Of a stretch of 49,415 nucleotides of DNA, positions 35,093-44,020 are shown piece by piece. The translations under genes were made by a program, and so were the position numbers. The notes below the pieces were generated by a model that searched no databases, was not told the DNA's origin, and saw only the letters and a program-made list of their open reading frames with translations. This DNA comes from Bacteroidia bacterium (GTDB lineage: Bacteria; Bacteroidota; Bacteroidia; AKYH767-A; OLB10): NCBI GenBank assembly GCA_025450095.1, contig JANWID010000287.1:1-49415 (forward strand), in the 5' to 3' direction. Every line of letters starts with the position of its first letter. Position 1 is the first letter of the stretch.

Positions 35093-35788
35093 TTATTTAT
35101 TGATCTCAATAAATCGTTCTATATCTCTCACCAATCCAAAAACAATGATCGTATCCGATTCCTTCAGCACTGTTTCGGAATTCGGTACACCGAGAATATG
35201 CCACTCCTTATCGACTCCGAATTCTTTTTGAACTTCCGTTTCTCGCTTTAATGTAATCAGGTTAAGATTGTACTTGCTTCGAAGATTTATCTCACCCAGA
35301 TTCCGGTTGGCCATCGTACGCGGTGTTTTGATTTCCACGATCTCATAATTATCGGGAAGCATCAGCGAGGTAAGGATATTTGGATTCAGCAACCGCTCAG
35401 CAACCGCAAGCCCTACATCATTTTCCGGTGACAGAATTTCTTTCACACCGATTTTTTCGAGAATCAATCGCTGGTGTTTTCCGTTGGCGCGTGCCATCAG
35501 CCGGGTTACGTTGAGTTCCATCAGTTGCACCACGCACAGCATGAGTGCTTCAAAATCTTCACCGATGGCAACCACTACGGCATCCATATCCTGGACATTC
35601 TGAGCCCGTAATGCTTTAATATCGGTGGCATCCAGGCAAACTGCATAGGACACTTCATCCTTAATATCGTCGATATGTTCTTCGGAACTGTCGATAGCCA
35701 AAACTTCAGCACCACGCAATGCGAGCGTACGTGCAATGGCATTACCGAATTGTCCAAGACCGATTACGGCGAATTTGTATTGTGACAT
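35093..35788 (-). CDS. TrkA/KtrA-type potassium uptake regulatory protein
   Basis: 231 residues. The RCK N-terminal Rossmann fold has GLGQFGNAIA (G10, G12, G15) and Asp33 at the end of beta-2 (VLAIDSSEE), typical for NAD(H)/ATP binding, then DATDIKALRAQ and VVVAIGEDFEALML. The C-terminal half (about 140-231) is a TrkA_C domain (REVTVQKEF-like strand, LKESDTIIVFGLVRDIERF). The single RCK pair and length match KtrA rather than the double-length TrkA. It gates a membrane K+ transporter (KtrB/TrkH) in response to nucleotides; that partner is not in the window. Confidence 0.9.
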   Translation of the reverse strand: MSQYKFAVIGLGQFGNAIARTLALRGAEVLAIDSSEEHIDDIKDEVSYAVCLDATDIKALRAQNVQDMDAVVVAIGEDFEALMLCVVQLMELNVTRLMARANGKHQRLILEKIGVKEILSPENDVGLAVAERLLNPNILTSLMLPDNYEIVEIKTPRTMANRNLGEINLRSKYNLNLITLKRETEVQKEFGVDKEWHILGVPNSETVLKESDTIIVFGLVRDIERFIEINK

Positions 35789-35841
35789 AATAAGGGAATT
35801 AAAAATTAAGAATTAAAAATTTAAAATTATAACCTTCAATC

Positions 35842-35878
35842 ATCTGCTGCCTACTGCTGACTGCCTACTGCTGACTTC
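35842..35878. repeat. CTGC-type low-complexity repeat
   Basis: CTGCTGCCTACTGCTGACTG and a further copy of the same type lie directly after the stop of the minus-strand transsulfuration gene. It is related to 6570-6630 and 7674-7703. Confidence 0.65.
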
Positions 35879-37019
35879 ATTTTTCAAGAGCTTGCTTCAA
35901 ATCTTCCAGCAAATCTTCCACATCTTCAATTCCCACACTGAGACGGATAAGCGAATCAACCACACCTGATTTTTCACGTTCTGCTTTCGGAATGCTGGCA
36001 TGTGTCATGCTGGCCGGATGACCAACGAGTGACTCCACGCCTCCCAATGACTCGGCAAGTGAAAACACTTTCGTGGCAGCCGCCATTTTAAATGCTTCTT
36101 CCATGGAATTACCTTTCATAATAAATGAGATCATACCACCGAAATCGCGCATCTGGTTTTTAGCGATGGAGTGATTCGGGTGATCTTCAAACCCTGGCCA
36201 GTAAACTTTATCGATACGCGGATGACTACGCAGGAAGTTAGCGATCTCGCGTCCGTTATTACAATGAGCCTGCATACGCACGTGAAGTGTCTTCAGTCCG
36301 CGCATGACGAGAAAGCTGTCCATGGGTCCTGGTGTGGGGCCACAGGAGTTGGTGATGAACGCCAGCTTTTCATACAGGCTGTCGTCGTTAGTACATAACG
36401 CTCCCATTACCACATCGGAATGACCGCCGAGATATTTGGTAGCCGAATGCATTACAATGGTTGCTCCGAGATCGAGTGGATTCTGGAGATAGGGCGATGC
36501 AAATGTATTATCAACTACCAGGATACACTGATTCGCTTTCGCGATTTCAGCGCAGGCACGGATATCAATGATTTTCATTAACGGATTGGTAGGAGTTTCC
36601 ACCCAGATCATCCGCGTTTTTGGGTTAATATGTTTTTTGATGTCCTCTGCGTTACTCATGTTCACAAAATGAAAACGAATGCCGAACGGCTCAAAAACTT
36701 TCGTGAACATCCGGTATGAACCTCCATAAAGATCATCGGTAGCAATTACCTCATCACCGGGAAGGAGTAATTTGATAATGGTATCCTCTGCACCCTGCCC
36801 GCTCGAAAAACAAAGTCCGTGTTTTGCATTTTCAAGAGCTGCAATACATTTTTCAAGAGCAACCCGGGTAGGATTTTTACCTCTCGCGTAAGCGTAACCT
36901 TTGTGTTTGCCCGGCGACTCCTGCACATAAGTGGAGGTCTGGTAAATGGGTGTCATGATTGCCCCGGTGGTGGGATCCGGTTCCTGCCCCGCATGAATTG
37001 CTTTGGTACCAAATTTCAT
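35877..37019 (-). CDS. Cystathionine gamma-synthase/lyase-family PLP enzyme
   Basis: 380 residues from the ATG at 37019; an in-frame TTG six codons upstream is less likely. The PLP lysine is K195 in HSATKYLGGHSD. Other family blocks: YQTSTYVQESPGKHKGYAYARGKNPTR, FSSGQGAEDT, DDLYGGSYRMF, WVETPTNPL, VVDNTFASPYLQ, SLAESLGGVESLVGHPASMTHAS and RLSVGIEDVEDL. The last block with its Glu and the SLGGVESL segment are shared by gamma-synthases and gamma-lyases, which cannot be separated by eye. It acts in methionine/cysteine transsulfuration. It is convergent with no neighbour and is read toward the potassium regulator, so the two may be co-transcribed. Confidence 0.9.
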   Translation of the reverse strand: MKFGTKAIHAGQEPDPTTGAIMTPIYQTSTYVQESPGKHKGYAYARGKNPTRVALEKCIAALENAKHGLCFSSGQGAEDTIIKLLLPGDEVIATDDLYGGSYRMFTKVFEPFGIRFHFVNMSNAEDIKKHINPKTRMIWVETPTNPLMKIIDIRACAEIAKANQCILVVDNTFASPYLQNPLDLGATIVMHSATKYLGGHSDVVMGALCTNDDSLYEKLAFITNSCGPTPGPMDSFLVMRGLKTLHVRMQAHCNNGREIANFLRSHPRIDKVYWPGFEDHPNHSIAKNQMRDFGGMISFIMKGNSMEEAFKMAAATKVFSLAESLGGVESLVGHPASMTHASIPKAEREKSGVVDSLIRLSVGIEDVEDLLEDLKQALEK

Positions 37020-37171
37020 AATCTCAATTTCAGGCAAAAGTAAAGAAATTAACAGGGGATTTTTTCAGACCCGGAACACGGAAGCGTGAATGAAAATTTG
37101 ATCCGCACATCATAAACTAATGTTTTCAGACGTTGTTAGGTGTTTTGTTACAAGGGTTTGCAAAAATCTGA

Positions 37172-37203
37172 TTGCAGGGTACCGTAAAAAAACCGTAAAT
37201 TTG
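37172..37203 (+). promoter_or_regulatory. Bacteroidota-type promoter for dxs
   Basis: TTG (37172-37174), a 21-bp spacer and TAAATTTG (37196-37203). The dxs ATG is 16 bp after the box, so the leader would be about 12 nt. Confidence 0.6.
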
Positions 37204-37219
37204 CATTGACCCCTATACT

Positions 37220-39139
37220 ATGGAAATACAGCCATCAAAACTGCTCAAGTCCATTGAATTTCCTTCCGACCTTCGAAAGTTGAAGGAGGATAAGCTGCAG
37301 CAGGTATGTGCAGATCTTCGGCAGTATATTATTGACATTGTTTCCGTTAACGGCGGTCATTTTGGTGCAAGCCTGGGTGTTGTTGAACTCACCGTTGCAT
37401 TGCATTATGCTTTTAATACTCCATATGATCAGCTGGTATGGGATGTTGGTCATCAGGCTTATGGTCATAAAATCCTAACTGGTCGCCGTAAAGTTTTTCA
37501 TACCAACCGTATTTATAAAGGTATTTCTGGTTTCCCTAAACGTTCTGAAAGTGAGTACGATACGTTTGGTGTTGGACATAGCAGCACATCGGTGTCGGCA
37601 GCCCTTGGTATGGCAGTCGCCTCACGCTTGAAAGGTGAAACCGACCGCCAGCATATTGCTGTTATTGGTGATGGTGCTATGACTGCAGGACTTGCTTTTG
37701 AAGGATTGAATCACGGAGGAGTTGAAGATTCCAACCTGCTGGTTGTGCTTAACGATAACTGCATGAGTATCGATCCGAATGTGGGTGCATTGAAGGAATA
37801 CCTGACCGATGTTACAACTTCGCATACATATAATAAGATACGAGAAGAAGTTTGGAATGTACTGGGAAAGATCAGTAAGTTCGGACCCAATGCGCAGGCG
37901 ATAGTTCAGAAATTTGAGAATGCGCTGAAGTCAGCCATACTCAAACACAGCAATCTTTTTGAATCGCTCAAGTTTCGGTATTTCGGACCTATCGATGGTC
38001 ATGATGTAAACCACCTTGTAAAAGTTTTTAATGATCTGAAAGATATTCCGGGGCCAAAGATTTTGCATTGCGTCACTGTAAAGGGAAAAGGATTCGAGCT
38101 CGCAGAAAAAGATCAGACCAAGTGGCATGCACCGGGATTGTTTGATAAGATCAGTGGTGAAATTCAGAAACCGGTTAGCAATTCGCCACAGCCTCCAAAA
38201 TACCAGGATGTTTTCGGAAATACACTGGTGGAGCTGGCAATGAAAAATAAAAAAATCGTGGGAATTACTCCCGCAATGCCTTCCGGTTGCTCCATGAACA
38301 TTATGATGAAGGCGTTACCGGACCGCGCATTCGATGTTGGAATTGCCGAACAGCATGCGGTTACTTTTTCTGCAGGACTGGCAACACAAGGACTGATTCC
38401 GTTTTGCAATATTTATTCTTCGTTTATGCAACGGGGTTATGACCAGGTAGTGCATGATGTAGCGTTGCAAAATCTGCATGTTATTTTTTGTCTCGATCGG
38501 GGAGGCCTGGCTGGTGCCGATGGTCCGACTCATCACGGGGCTTTCGATTTTGCTTATTTCCGCTGTATCCCAAATATGGTGGTTGCAGCACCGATGAACG
38601 AGGAAGAGTTGCGTAACATGATGTACAGTGCAACGCTGCACAATGGTCCGTATTCCATCCGTTATCCCCGTGGAAATGGTGTAATGATCGATTGGAAAAC
38701 ACCACTACAACAGCTTGATGCCGGTAAAGGAAGGAAGATGAGAGGTGGTGAGGAAATCGCAATCCTTACTATCGGGCATCCCGGTAATTTTGCAGTTCAG
38801 GCCTGTGATATTCTGGCAAGAGAAGGATTTTATCCGGCACATTATGATTTCCGGTTTGTAAAACCCCTTGACCTGGATCTGCTTGCTGAAGTTTGCAGTT
38901 CCTATACGAAAATTATAACGGTGGAAGACCACGCCATTCAGGGTGGCTTTGGAAGCGCAGTTGCTGAAGCGATTATGGATCACGGTTACCAGGTACAAAT
39001 GCATCGCCTCGGTATTCCGGATCGGTTTATTGAACACGGAGAACAGAAAGAATTGTACGTGGAATGTGGCTTTGATACCCAGGCTATAATGAATGCAGTT
39101 CGAAAAATGGTAGGTTCTGCATATCTGGTTGATAGCTAA
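37220..39139 (+). CDS. dxs: 1-deoxy-D-xylulose-5-phosphate synthase
   Basis: 639 residues, the usual length. It makes DXP from pyruvate and glyceraldehyde 3-phosphate, the first step of the MEP isoprenoid pathway, using thiamine diphosphate and Mg2+. The ThDP fold begins with VSVNGGHFGASLGVVELT and WDVGHQAYGHKILTGR. The GDG...NDN motif is GDGAMTAG (150-157) and NDN (178-180). The transketolase-like pyrimidine domain has DVGIAEQHAVTFSAGLA with the conserved Glu, then DRGGLAGADGPTHHG. The C-terminal domain has VEDHAIQGGFGSAVAEA. It stands alone here, not in an isp operon. It feeds quinone and carotenoid precursors, so it may support the CrtI-type desaturase. Confidence 0.95.
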   Translation: MEIQPSKLLKSIEFPSDLRKLKEDKLQQVCADLRQYIIDIVSVNGGHFGASLGVVELTVALHYAFNTPYDQLVWDVGHQAYGHKILTGRRKVFHTNRIYKGISGFPKRSESEYDTFGVGHSSTSVSAALGMAVASRLKGETDRQHIAVIGDGAMTAGLAFEGLNHGGVEDSNLLVVLNDNCMSIDPNVGALKEYLTDVTTSHTYNKIREEVWNVLGKISKFGPNAQAIVQKFENALKSAILKHSNLFESLKFRYFGPIDGHDVNHLVKVFNDLKDIPGPKILHCVTVKGKGFELAEKDQTKWHAPGLFDKISGEIQKPVSNSPQPPKYQDVFGNTLVELAMKNKKIVGITPAMPSGCSMNIMMKALPDRAFDVGIAEQHAVTFSAGLATQGLIPFCNIYSSFMQRGYDQVVHDVALQNLHVIFCLDRGGLAGADGPTHHGAFDFAYFRCIPNMVVAAPMNEEELRNMMYSATLHNGPYSIRYPRGNGVMIDWKTPLQQLDAGKGRKMRGGEEIAILTIGHPGNFAVQACDILAREGFYPAHYDFRFVKPLDLDLLAEVCSSYTKIITVEDHAIQGGFGSAVAEAIMDHGYQVQMHRLGIPDRFIEHGEQKELYVECGFDTQAIMNAVRKMVGSAYLVDS

Positions 39140-39299
39140 CCGATGAATATTGCAAGTTAATTGGCTGAATATCAATAAATTAAATCAACAAATATACTTA
39201 TTGATATCAATTTAACCATTCACATAAAATTTCTTGATTTCTTCCGGTATTCTTATTACTTTTAAACTTCCAAATTGTAAAATTTTAAAAACCACAAAG

Positions 39300-39740
39300 A
39301 TGAAATACATCAGCACCTTGTTTGTTGTAATTGCACTATTTGCAGTCAGCACTGTAAATGCACAGACAGCCTCCAAACTGAATAGCCAGAGCTACACTTA
39401 TGTAATGAAAGATATGAATGGCCTGGGTCCCGAGATCATAGACCAGATGACTTTCGGAGTAGGTGAGGCAACTTCAAGTGAACTTGGAAAAACCGGTTAT
39501 TCCAAAGGTAAAGTAGTTGAAAAAAATGCAGGCGCAACGTCCACTTTTGAAATTACATTTAACAATGCAGCTAAAGGAAGCTACGTTTACAAAGGAACTG
39601 CTGCCGGTGCTACTATTGATGGTACTATTGCAGTTACTGATGTTAACGGAGTACAAACAACTATGGCATTCCGTGGCATGTTGACTGAAGAATGGAATAA
39701 CATTCAGAAGGAAAAAGAAGCTGCAAGACAGAAAAAATAA
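39300..39740 (+). CDS. Small secreted protein of unknown function
   Basis: 146 residues from the ATG at 39300; the upstream in-frame ATG at 39234 would add 22 residues before a clear signal peptide (MKYISTLFVVIALFAVSTVNAQ). The mature part is rich in beta and turn residues (SQSYTYVMKDMNGLG, EIIDQMTFGVGEATSSELGKTG, FEITFNNAAKGSYVYKGTA) and ends in a Lys-rich helix (WNNIQKEKEAARQKK). I do not recognise a family. There is no sorting domain, so it probably stays in the periplasm. It is followed by a strong terminator. Confidence 0.8.
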   Translation: MKYISTLFVVIALFAVSTVNAQTASKLNSQSYTYVMKDMNGLGPEIIDQMTFGVGEATSSELGKTGYSKGKVVEKNAGATSTFEITFNNAAKGSYVYKGTAAGATIDGTIAVTDVNGVQTTMAFRGMLTEEWNNIQKEKEAARQKK

Positions 39741-39764
39741 CAAACTGTTTCTTTCATAAAACAC

Positions 39765-39793
39765 AAGGCTGTTACTTAGTAACAGCCTTTTTT
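39765..39793 (+). terminator. Intrinsic terminator
   Basis: AAGGCTGTT (39765-39773) pairs with AACAGCCTT (39781-39789), and a run of T follows. It lies 25 bp after the stop of the small secreted-protein gene. Confidence 0.92.
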
Positions 39794-39801
39794 CGTTCAC
39801 A

Positions 39802-39926
39802 AGGGAAGCTCTAAAAATCTACTTATACTGCGTTATGCGGTTTTTTTAAAATCCTCATCCCGTCATTTTCGTCGGGCTCCGGTTTTTAAAAAACCGCATG
39901 CCTTGTCTAAGCTCCAGAGCTTCCCT
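39802..39926. repeat. Nested inverted-repeat element
   Basis: Outer arms AGGGAAGCTCT (39802-39812) and AGAGCTTCCCT (39916-39926) are perfect over 11 bp. Inner arms ATGCGGTTTTTT (39835-39846) and AAAAAACCGCAT (39888-39899) are perfect over 12 bp. A short CCCG/CGGG pair is at the centre. TTCCCTAAATT of the right arm recurs at 39951-39962. It has no coding capacity and fits either a mobile palindromic element or a structured transcript between convergent genes. Confidence 0.85.
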
Positions 39927-39975
39927 AAATTGCCTAAGCGTTTTTAAGAGTTTCCCTAAATTATTACTCTGGCAA

Positions 39976-41406
39976 TTATTGATTCATCTTTGAAAACTTT
40001 TGTTGAGCAGTAATTCCATTATCGAAAATGAATCGCGCTACGTACCAGCCGTCAGCAAGTCCTGAAACATCGATGAATTGTTGTTGTGAAGTTCTCTCAT
40101 TCAATTCAAGAACTTCTTTTCCGGTAAAGTCATAAACAATGACCATAATCGGTTGGCTGGAAGTTCGATAATAAATTTTATCGGAAACCGGATTTGGATA
40201 AAGCTGAAAAGATAAATATTCAGTTTCAACAATTCCGGTATTTAAGAGGAACACATTTGATATGGCAGTGCAACCATTACTATCAGTAGCTGTGACGGTA
40301 TAATAACCATTCGAAGTTGTTAAAAGTGTATCAGAATTTGCTCCTGGTATTACCACGCTATCCAACGACCATTCATAAGTAATAAAACCTGGAGTTGCAA
40401 AAAGCGTATCTGCGGATGCCGTGATAACAGTTGCAGCAGGGTTTGCAAAAACGGTAATAGTGGTTACCGTTAGCGTATCGGTTCCGGAAGCGTTTTCAAC
40501 AATCAGCGTAACGTCATATGTGCCCGGGGTGTTATAACATATGCTTGCAGGATTCTGCAGGGTGGAGAAGCTTGTGGTTCCTCCTGCAAAAACCCAGAAC
40601 CAGGAAGTCGGATTATTGGTTGACAGGTCAGTGAAATCGACACAGGATCCTGCGCAAATGGTGGAATCTGAAACTGAGAATGCTGCCACCGGTGGAGGTG
40701 AACTCACACTGGCGGTGATGAGGAATTCATCGATGGCAAAACCCGGATCATTCGCAGTGAACGTGACATTGTTTACGAAGCGAAAACCAAAACGAAGGGA
40801 AGCCTGGCCCGCAAACGCAGGTATGGAAACATTGCGTGTTGCCCACGTTGACTGATTTGAATACTGTGCACTGGGTGAAGTAACCAAAGTCCATGTTGTG
40901 CCGCCGTCAGTGCTGTAATACAATTCTCCAAATATATTTTGTGAACCCGCACATAACCATATAAAGGAAACGTTAACGGAGTCATAACCTGTTGTATTAA
41001 TATCCTGCGACATGCGGCTGAAATTGGTTTCATTTCCACCACATAATCCATTTGCCGCAAGATAAGAGCAATTGTAAATGCCCGCCGCTTGTCCCGCATC
41101 GCTGATCATATGCATATAATAAGTGGATGGCCCACCGGTTGTTCCCGCCGGTTGTAAAGGGGTATCGGGTACGGTAAAAGTTGTGGGAAATCCACTGCAG
41201 GTAAGCTGACCGCTGCCACCAGTGTATTCATTGTTTATGATCCATTGATTATATCCGACAGCAGCGCTAACACCACCTTCATCAGCGCTGTTGATTGTAA
41301 AAGATGCTCCGCCGGTTTCGAATCGTTCATAAATTAATGTATCTCCGGTTTGGGCCTGCAGAAATGCAGGAATTAGTAAGGTAAGGGTCAGGAATAAGTG
41401 CTTCAT
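39976..41406 (-). CDS. Secreted PKD-domain protein with T9SS sorting domain
   Basis: 476 residues. Signal peptide MKHLFLTLTLLIPAFLQAQ. Residues about 20-230 form a jelly-roll (LIYERFETGGASFTINS, ATRNVSIPAFAGQASLRFGFRF, DPGFAIDEFLI) like the MAM/choice-of-anchor domains of secreted proteins. A PKD domain follows (FSVSDSTICAGSCVDFTDLS, SWFWVFAGG, YNTPGTYDVTLIVENASG), then an Ig-like stretch (ITYEWSLDSVVIPGANSD). The sorting domain is QLYPNPVSDKIYYRT, YDFTGKEVLEL, ADGWYVARF, QKFSKMNQ. Cell-surface or released; no catalytic residues recognised. Confidence 0.9.
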   Translation of the reverse strand: MKHLFLTLTLLIPAFLQAQTGDTLIYERFETGGASFTINSADEGGVSAAVGYNQWIINNEYTGGSGQLTCSGFPTTFTVPDTPLQPAGTTGGPSTYYMHMISDAGQAAGIYNCSYLAANGLCGGNETNFSRMSQDINTTGYDSVNVSFIWLCAGSQNIFGELYYSTDGGTTWTLVTSPSAQYSNQSTWATRNVSIPAFAGQASLRFGFRFVNNVTFTANDPGFAIDEFLITASVSSPPPVAAFSVSDSTICAGSCVDFTDLSTNNPTSWFWVFAGGTTSFSTLQNPASICYNTPGTYDVTLIVENASGTDTLTVTTITVFANPAATVITASADTLFATPGFITYEWSLDSVVIPGANSDTLLTTSNGYYTVTATDSNGCTAISNVFLLNTGIVETEYLSFQLYPNPVSDKIYYRTSSQPIMVIVYDFTGKEVLELNERTSQQQFIDVSGLADGWYVARFIFDNGITAQQKFSKMNQ

Positions 41407-41485
41407 GGGTTGATTGGTTGGGTGTTTAGGCTAAAGTAAGCGATTGTTTTAATTTACCAAAATCGATATTCTAAACCGGAAACCG

Positions 41486-41493
41486 TATTTTTG
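41486..41493 (+). promoter_or_regulatory. -7 box (TATTTTTG) for the DUF5686 gene
   Basis: TAnnTTTG lies 23 bp upstream of the ATG at 41517. No TTG at the standard distance is seen, so the assignment is moderate. Confidence 0.45.
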
Positions 41494-41516
41494 GATATTG
41501 CCTTACCAGGAACTGT

Positions 41517-43982
41517 ATGCAAAAAATTTTAACAGTATTGTGCTTTTTTTTCCTGATAAATTCCTGCCCGGACATATATGCCACCACCGTTTCGGGAAAG
41601 GTTACCGGTGCAAACCGGGAACCTCTTGCATTTGCGAATGTTTATATCAAAGGCACATCCGTGGGAACAACCACCAACCAGGATGGCTTTTACCGGTTGG
41701 AAATTCCGGAAGGTAAATGTGAGCTTATATTCCGGTTTCTTGGTTATAAAATGCACATTGAACAACTTGATGCCGGAAGCAGTCCCATTCAGCTTGATGT
41801 AAAGCTTGAACCCGAAAATTATACACTCACTACGGTGGAGATCCGGCCTGATGATCTGGATCCGGCGTATGCTATCATTCGCAATGCTATTGCAAAACGG
41901 AAATTTTATCTGAACCAGGTCGATGAATATTCCTGTAAAGTATATGTTAAAGGGTTACAGAAAATCACAAAACATCCTGAAAAAATATTAGGTGTTGAAG
42001 TGGATTTGAGTGAGTTTGTTGACAGCACTACCGGTATCGCCTATTTGTCGGAATCGGTTTCGCAATTACATTTCAAAAAACCCGACCAGTTCAAAGAAAC
42101 GATGATTTCATCCCGCATTAGCGGTAACAACCGGGCATTTAGTTTCAACCAGGCATCGGACATGAATTTTAATTTTTACGAGAACATCATGATGGCTGAA
42201 GGATTGAGCCCGCGGGGTTTTATTTCTCCCATTGCTACTTCCGCGCTTTTTTACTACCGTTACAGGCTGGAAGGATCTTTCTATGAAAATGGACACTGGG
42301 TAAATAAGATTGCGGTGATTCCCAAGCGCAAAAATGATCCGGTGTATTCAGGTTATATTTTTATCCAGGACAGCACCTGGAGAATTCATAGCACAGATTT
42401 ATACCTGACCAGGGATGCGCAGATTCAGTTTGTCGATACCTTACGCGTCAACCAGGTTTTTATTCCTGCCACTAAAGCCGACGACGTCTGGATGCAGGGA
42501 AGCATAACATTCAGTTTTGTTTTCAGCTTTATGGGCTTCGAAGGCAATGGAAATTTTGTAGGAGTTTTTTCTGATTACAAAATAAGTCCGGGGTTTGAGA
42601 AGAAACACTTTAAAGGAAGTGTGATGAAGATTAATGAAGATGCCAATAAACGGGATACAACTTATTGGGAACTGATTCGACCCATTCCATTGACATTGGA
42701 AGAATCAACAGATTATTTAAAACGCGACAGCCTCATCACAATAAAAGAATCAAAACCTTACCAGGATTCGCTCGACCGGAAAGCGAATAAATTCAAAGCA
42801 GGTAATTTATTATCGGGATATACCTACAGTGACCGGTATTCGAAAACCACAATTTCGTTCTCATCGATGTTAGAGAATATACAGTTCAATACCGTCGAAG
42901 GACTGGCAATTGGACTGGAAGCGGATATGGAGAAAAAATTCGAATCACTGCGGTCTCTTGAATTAGGTGCGATGGCCCGGTATGGATTCTCCAATTATAA
43001 ATGGAATGGTGTTGCGAATATTAAATATCATTATAACAAAAAGAAATTTGGGTATGTAAGCCTGGAAGGTGGTGACGATCTCATTCAATATAATGAAGCC
43101 ATGCCAATCGGACCTGCAATCAACACCTGGTACACGTTATTTGATGAGAAGAATTATATGAAACTTTTTCATAAGCAATTCGCAAAAGCAGGCACAAGGT
43201 ATGAGATCATCAATGGTGTTAGATTAGAAGGTGCAATTGAATATTCAACAAGAAGCGCAGTTACCAACCACACCGATTTTTCATTTGCAGATAATGATGA
43301 ACCGGAATATACGTCGAATAACCCGCTTCATCCTGGTGACGATTCTCCTGCATTTAATGATAACCAGGCCTTCAAATTATTTATGACTGCCAGGGTCCGG
43401 CCAAAGCAACGATATATTGACCGGCCTGATGGTAATATCATCCTGGGATCAAAATACCCAACGTTCATTCTGAATTATGAAAAGGGTTTTGATGGTTTTG
43501 CCGGCAGTGATGTAAATTACGACCGGTTGGAAGGTGGAGTAACAGACAATATCCGCCTTGGAATGATTGGCAAGCTGAATTATTCTGCCTGGTACGGAAA
43601 GTTTTTAAATGATGATAAAATGTATTTCATGGATGTCGCGCATTTCCTGGGAAATAAAACTTTCTTCACCGGATTTGAAGAACGACGCTTTGATTTGCTC
43701 GACTATTATTCCAACAGTACCGCTGATGAATATTTCCAGGCATTCGCCGAACATGAATTTGGAGGATTTTTCCTGAACAAAATTCCGTATATCAGAAAAC
43801 TCAAGCTGAATGAAATCGCAGGGTTCCGGTATTTGCATATTCCAGGTCTGGATGACCATATTGAAGTTTCAATTGGTCTTGAAAAATTGGGAGCTATCCG
43901 CGCCGATTATGTGATGGCATTTACTAACGGAAAAGTGCGATCAGGGTTTGTGGTGGGAATACGGGGGTTGATCGGTAGGTAG
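41517..43982 (+). CDS. DUF5686 outer-membrane protein with carboxypeptidase-like regulatory domain (paralogue of 20811)
   Basis: 821 residues. Signal peptide MQKILTVLCFFFLINSCPDIYA. The regulatory domain covers about 22-110 (VSGKVTGANREPLAFANVYIKG, TNQDGFYRLEIPEG, LEPENYTLTTVEIRPDDLDP, AYAIIRNAIAKR). The rest is a beta barrel with alternating strands, including YSCKVYVKGLQKI and, near the end, LGLEKLGAIRADYVMAF. It resembles the protein at 20811 in length, in the FxNVYIKGTSVGTTTNQDG/FAHIAFKGTTVGTTSDELG block and in the NKIPYIRKLKLNEI/NRIPGVRVLKLREF block near the end. Function unknown; perhaps envelope transport or assembly. It is divergent from the PKD gene. Confidence 0.88.
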   Translation: MQKILTVLCFFFLINSCPDIYATTVSGKVTGANREPLAFANVYIKGTSVGTTTNQDGFYRLEIPEGKCELIFRFLGYKMHIEQLDAGSSPIQLDVKLEPENYTLTTVEIRPDDLDPAYAIIRNAIAKRKFYLNQVDEYSCKVYVKGLQKITKHPEKILGVEVDLSEFVDSTTGIAYLSESVSQLHFKKPDQFKETMISSRISGNNRAFSFNQASDMNFNFYENIMMAEGLSPRGFISPIATSALFYYRYRLEGSFYENGHWVNKIAVIPKRKNDPVYSGYIFIQDSTWRIHSTDLYLTRDAQIQFVDTLRVNQVFIPATKADDVWMQGSITFSFVFSFMGFEGNGNFVGVFSDYKISPGFEKKHFKGSVMKINEDANKRDTTYWELIRPIPLTLEESTDYLKRDSLITIKESKPYQDSLDRKANKFKAGNLLSGYTYSDRYSKTTISFSSMLENIQFNTVEGLAIGLEADMEKKFESLRSLELGAMARYGFSNYKWNGVANIKYHYNKKKFGYVSLEGGDDLIQYNEAMPIGPAINTWYTLFDEKNYMKLFHKQFAKAGTRYEIINGVRLEGAIEYSTRSAVTNHTDFSFADNDEPEYTSNNPLHPGDDSPAFNDNQAFKLFMTARVRPKQRYIDRPDGNIILGSKYPTFILNYEKGFDGFAGSDVNYDRLEGGVTDNIRLGMIGKLNYSAWYGKFLNDDKMYFMDVAHFLGNKTFFTGFEERRFDLLDYYSNSTADEYFQAFAEHEFGGFFLNKIPYIRKLKLNEIAGFRYLHIPGLDDHIEVSIGLEKLGAIRADYVMAFTNGKVRSGFVVGIRGLIGR

Positions 43983-44020
43983 ATTAACAAGGAAGTTTAT
44001 TAGTAACTAACTGAATTATT

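Noticed and set aside
38705..39175. 156-codon minus-strand frame over the end of dxs
   Set aside because: It overlaps the conserved C-terminal domain of dxs in antisense; it has no domain.
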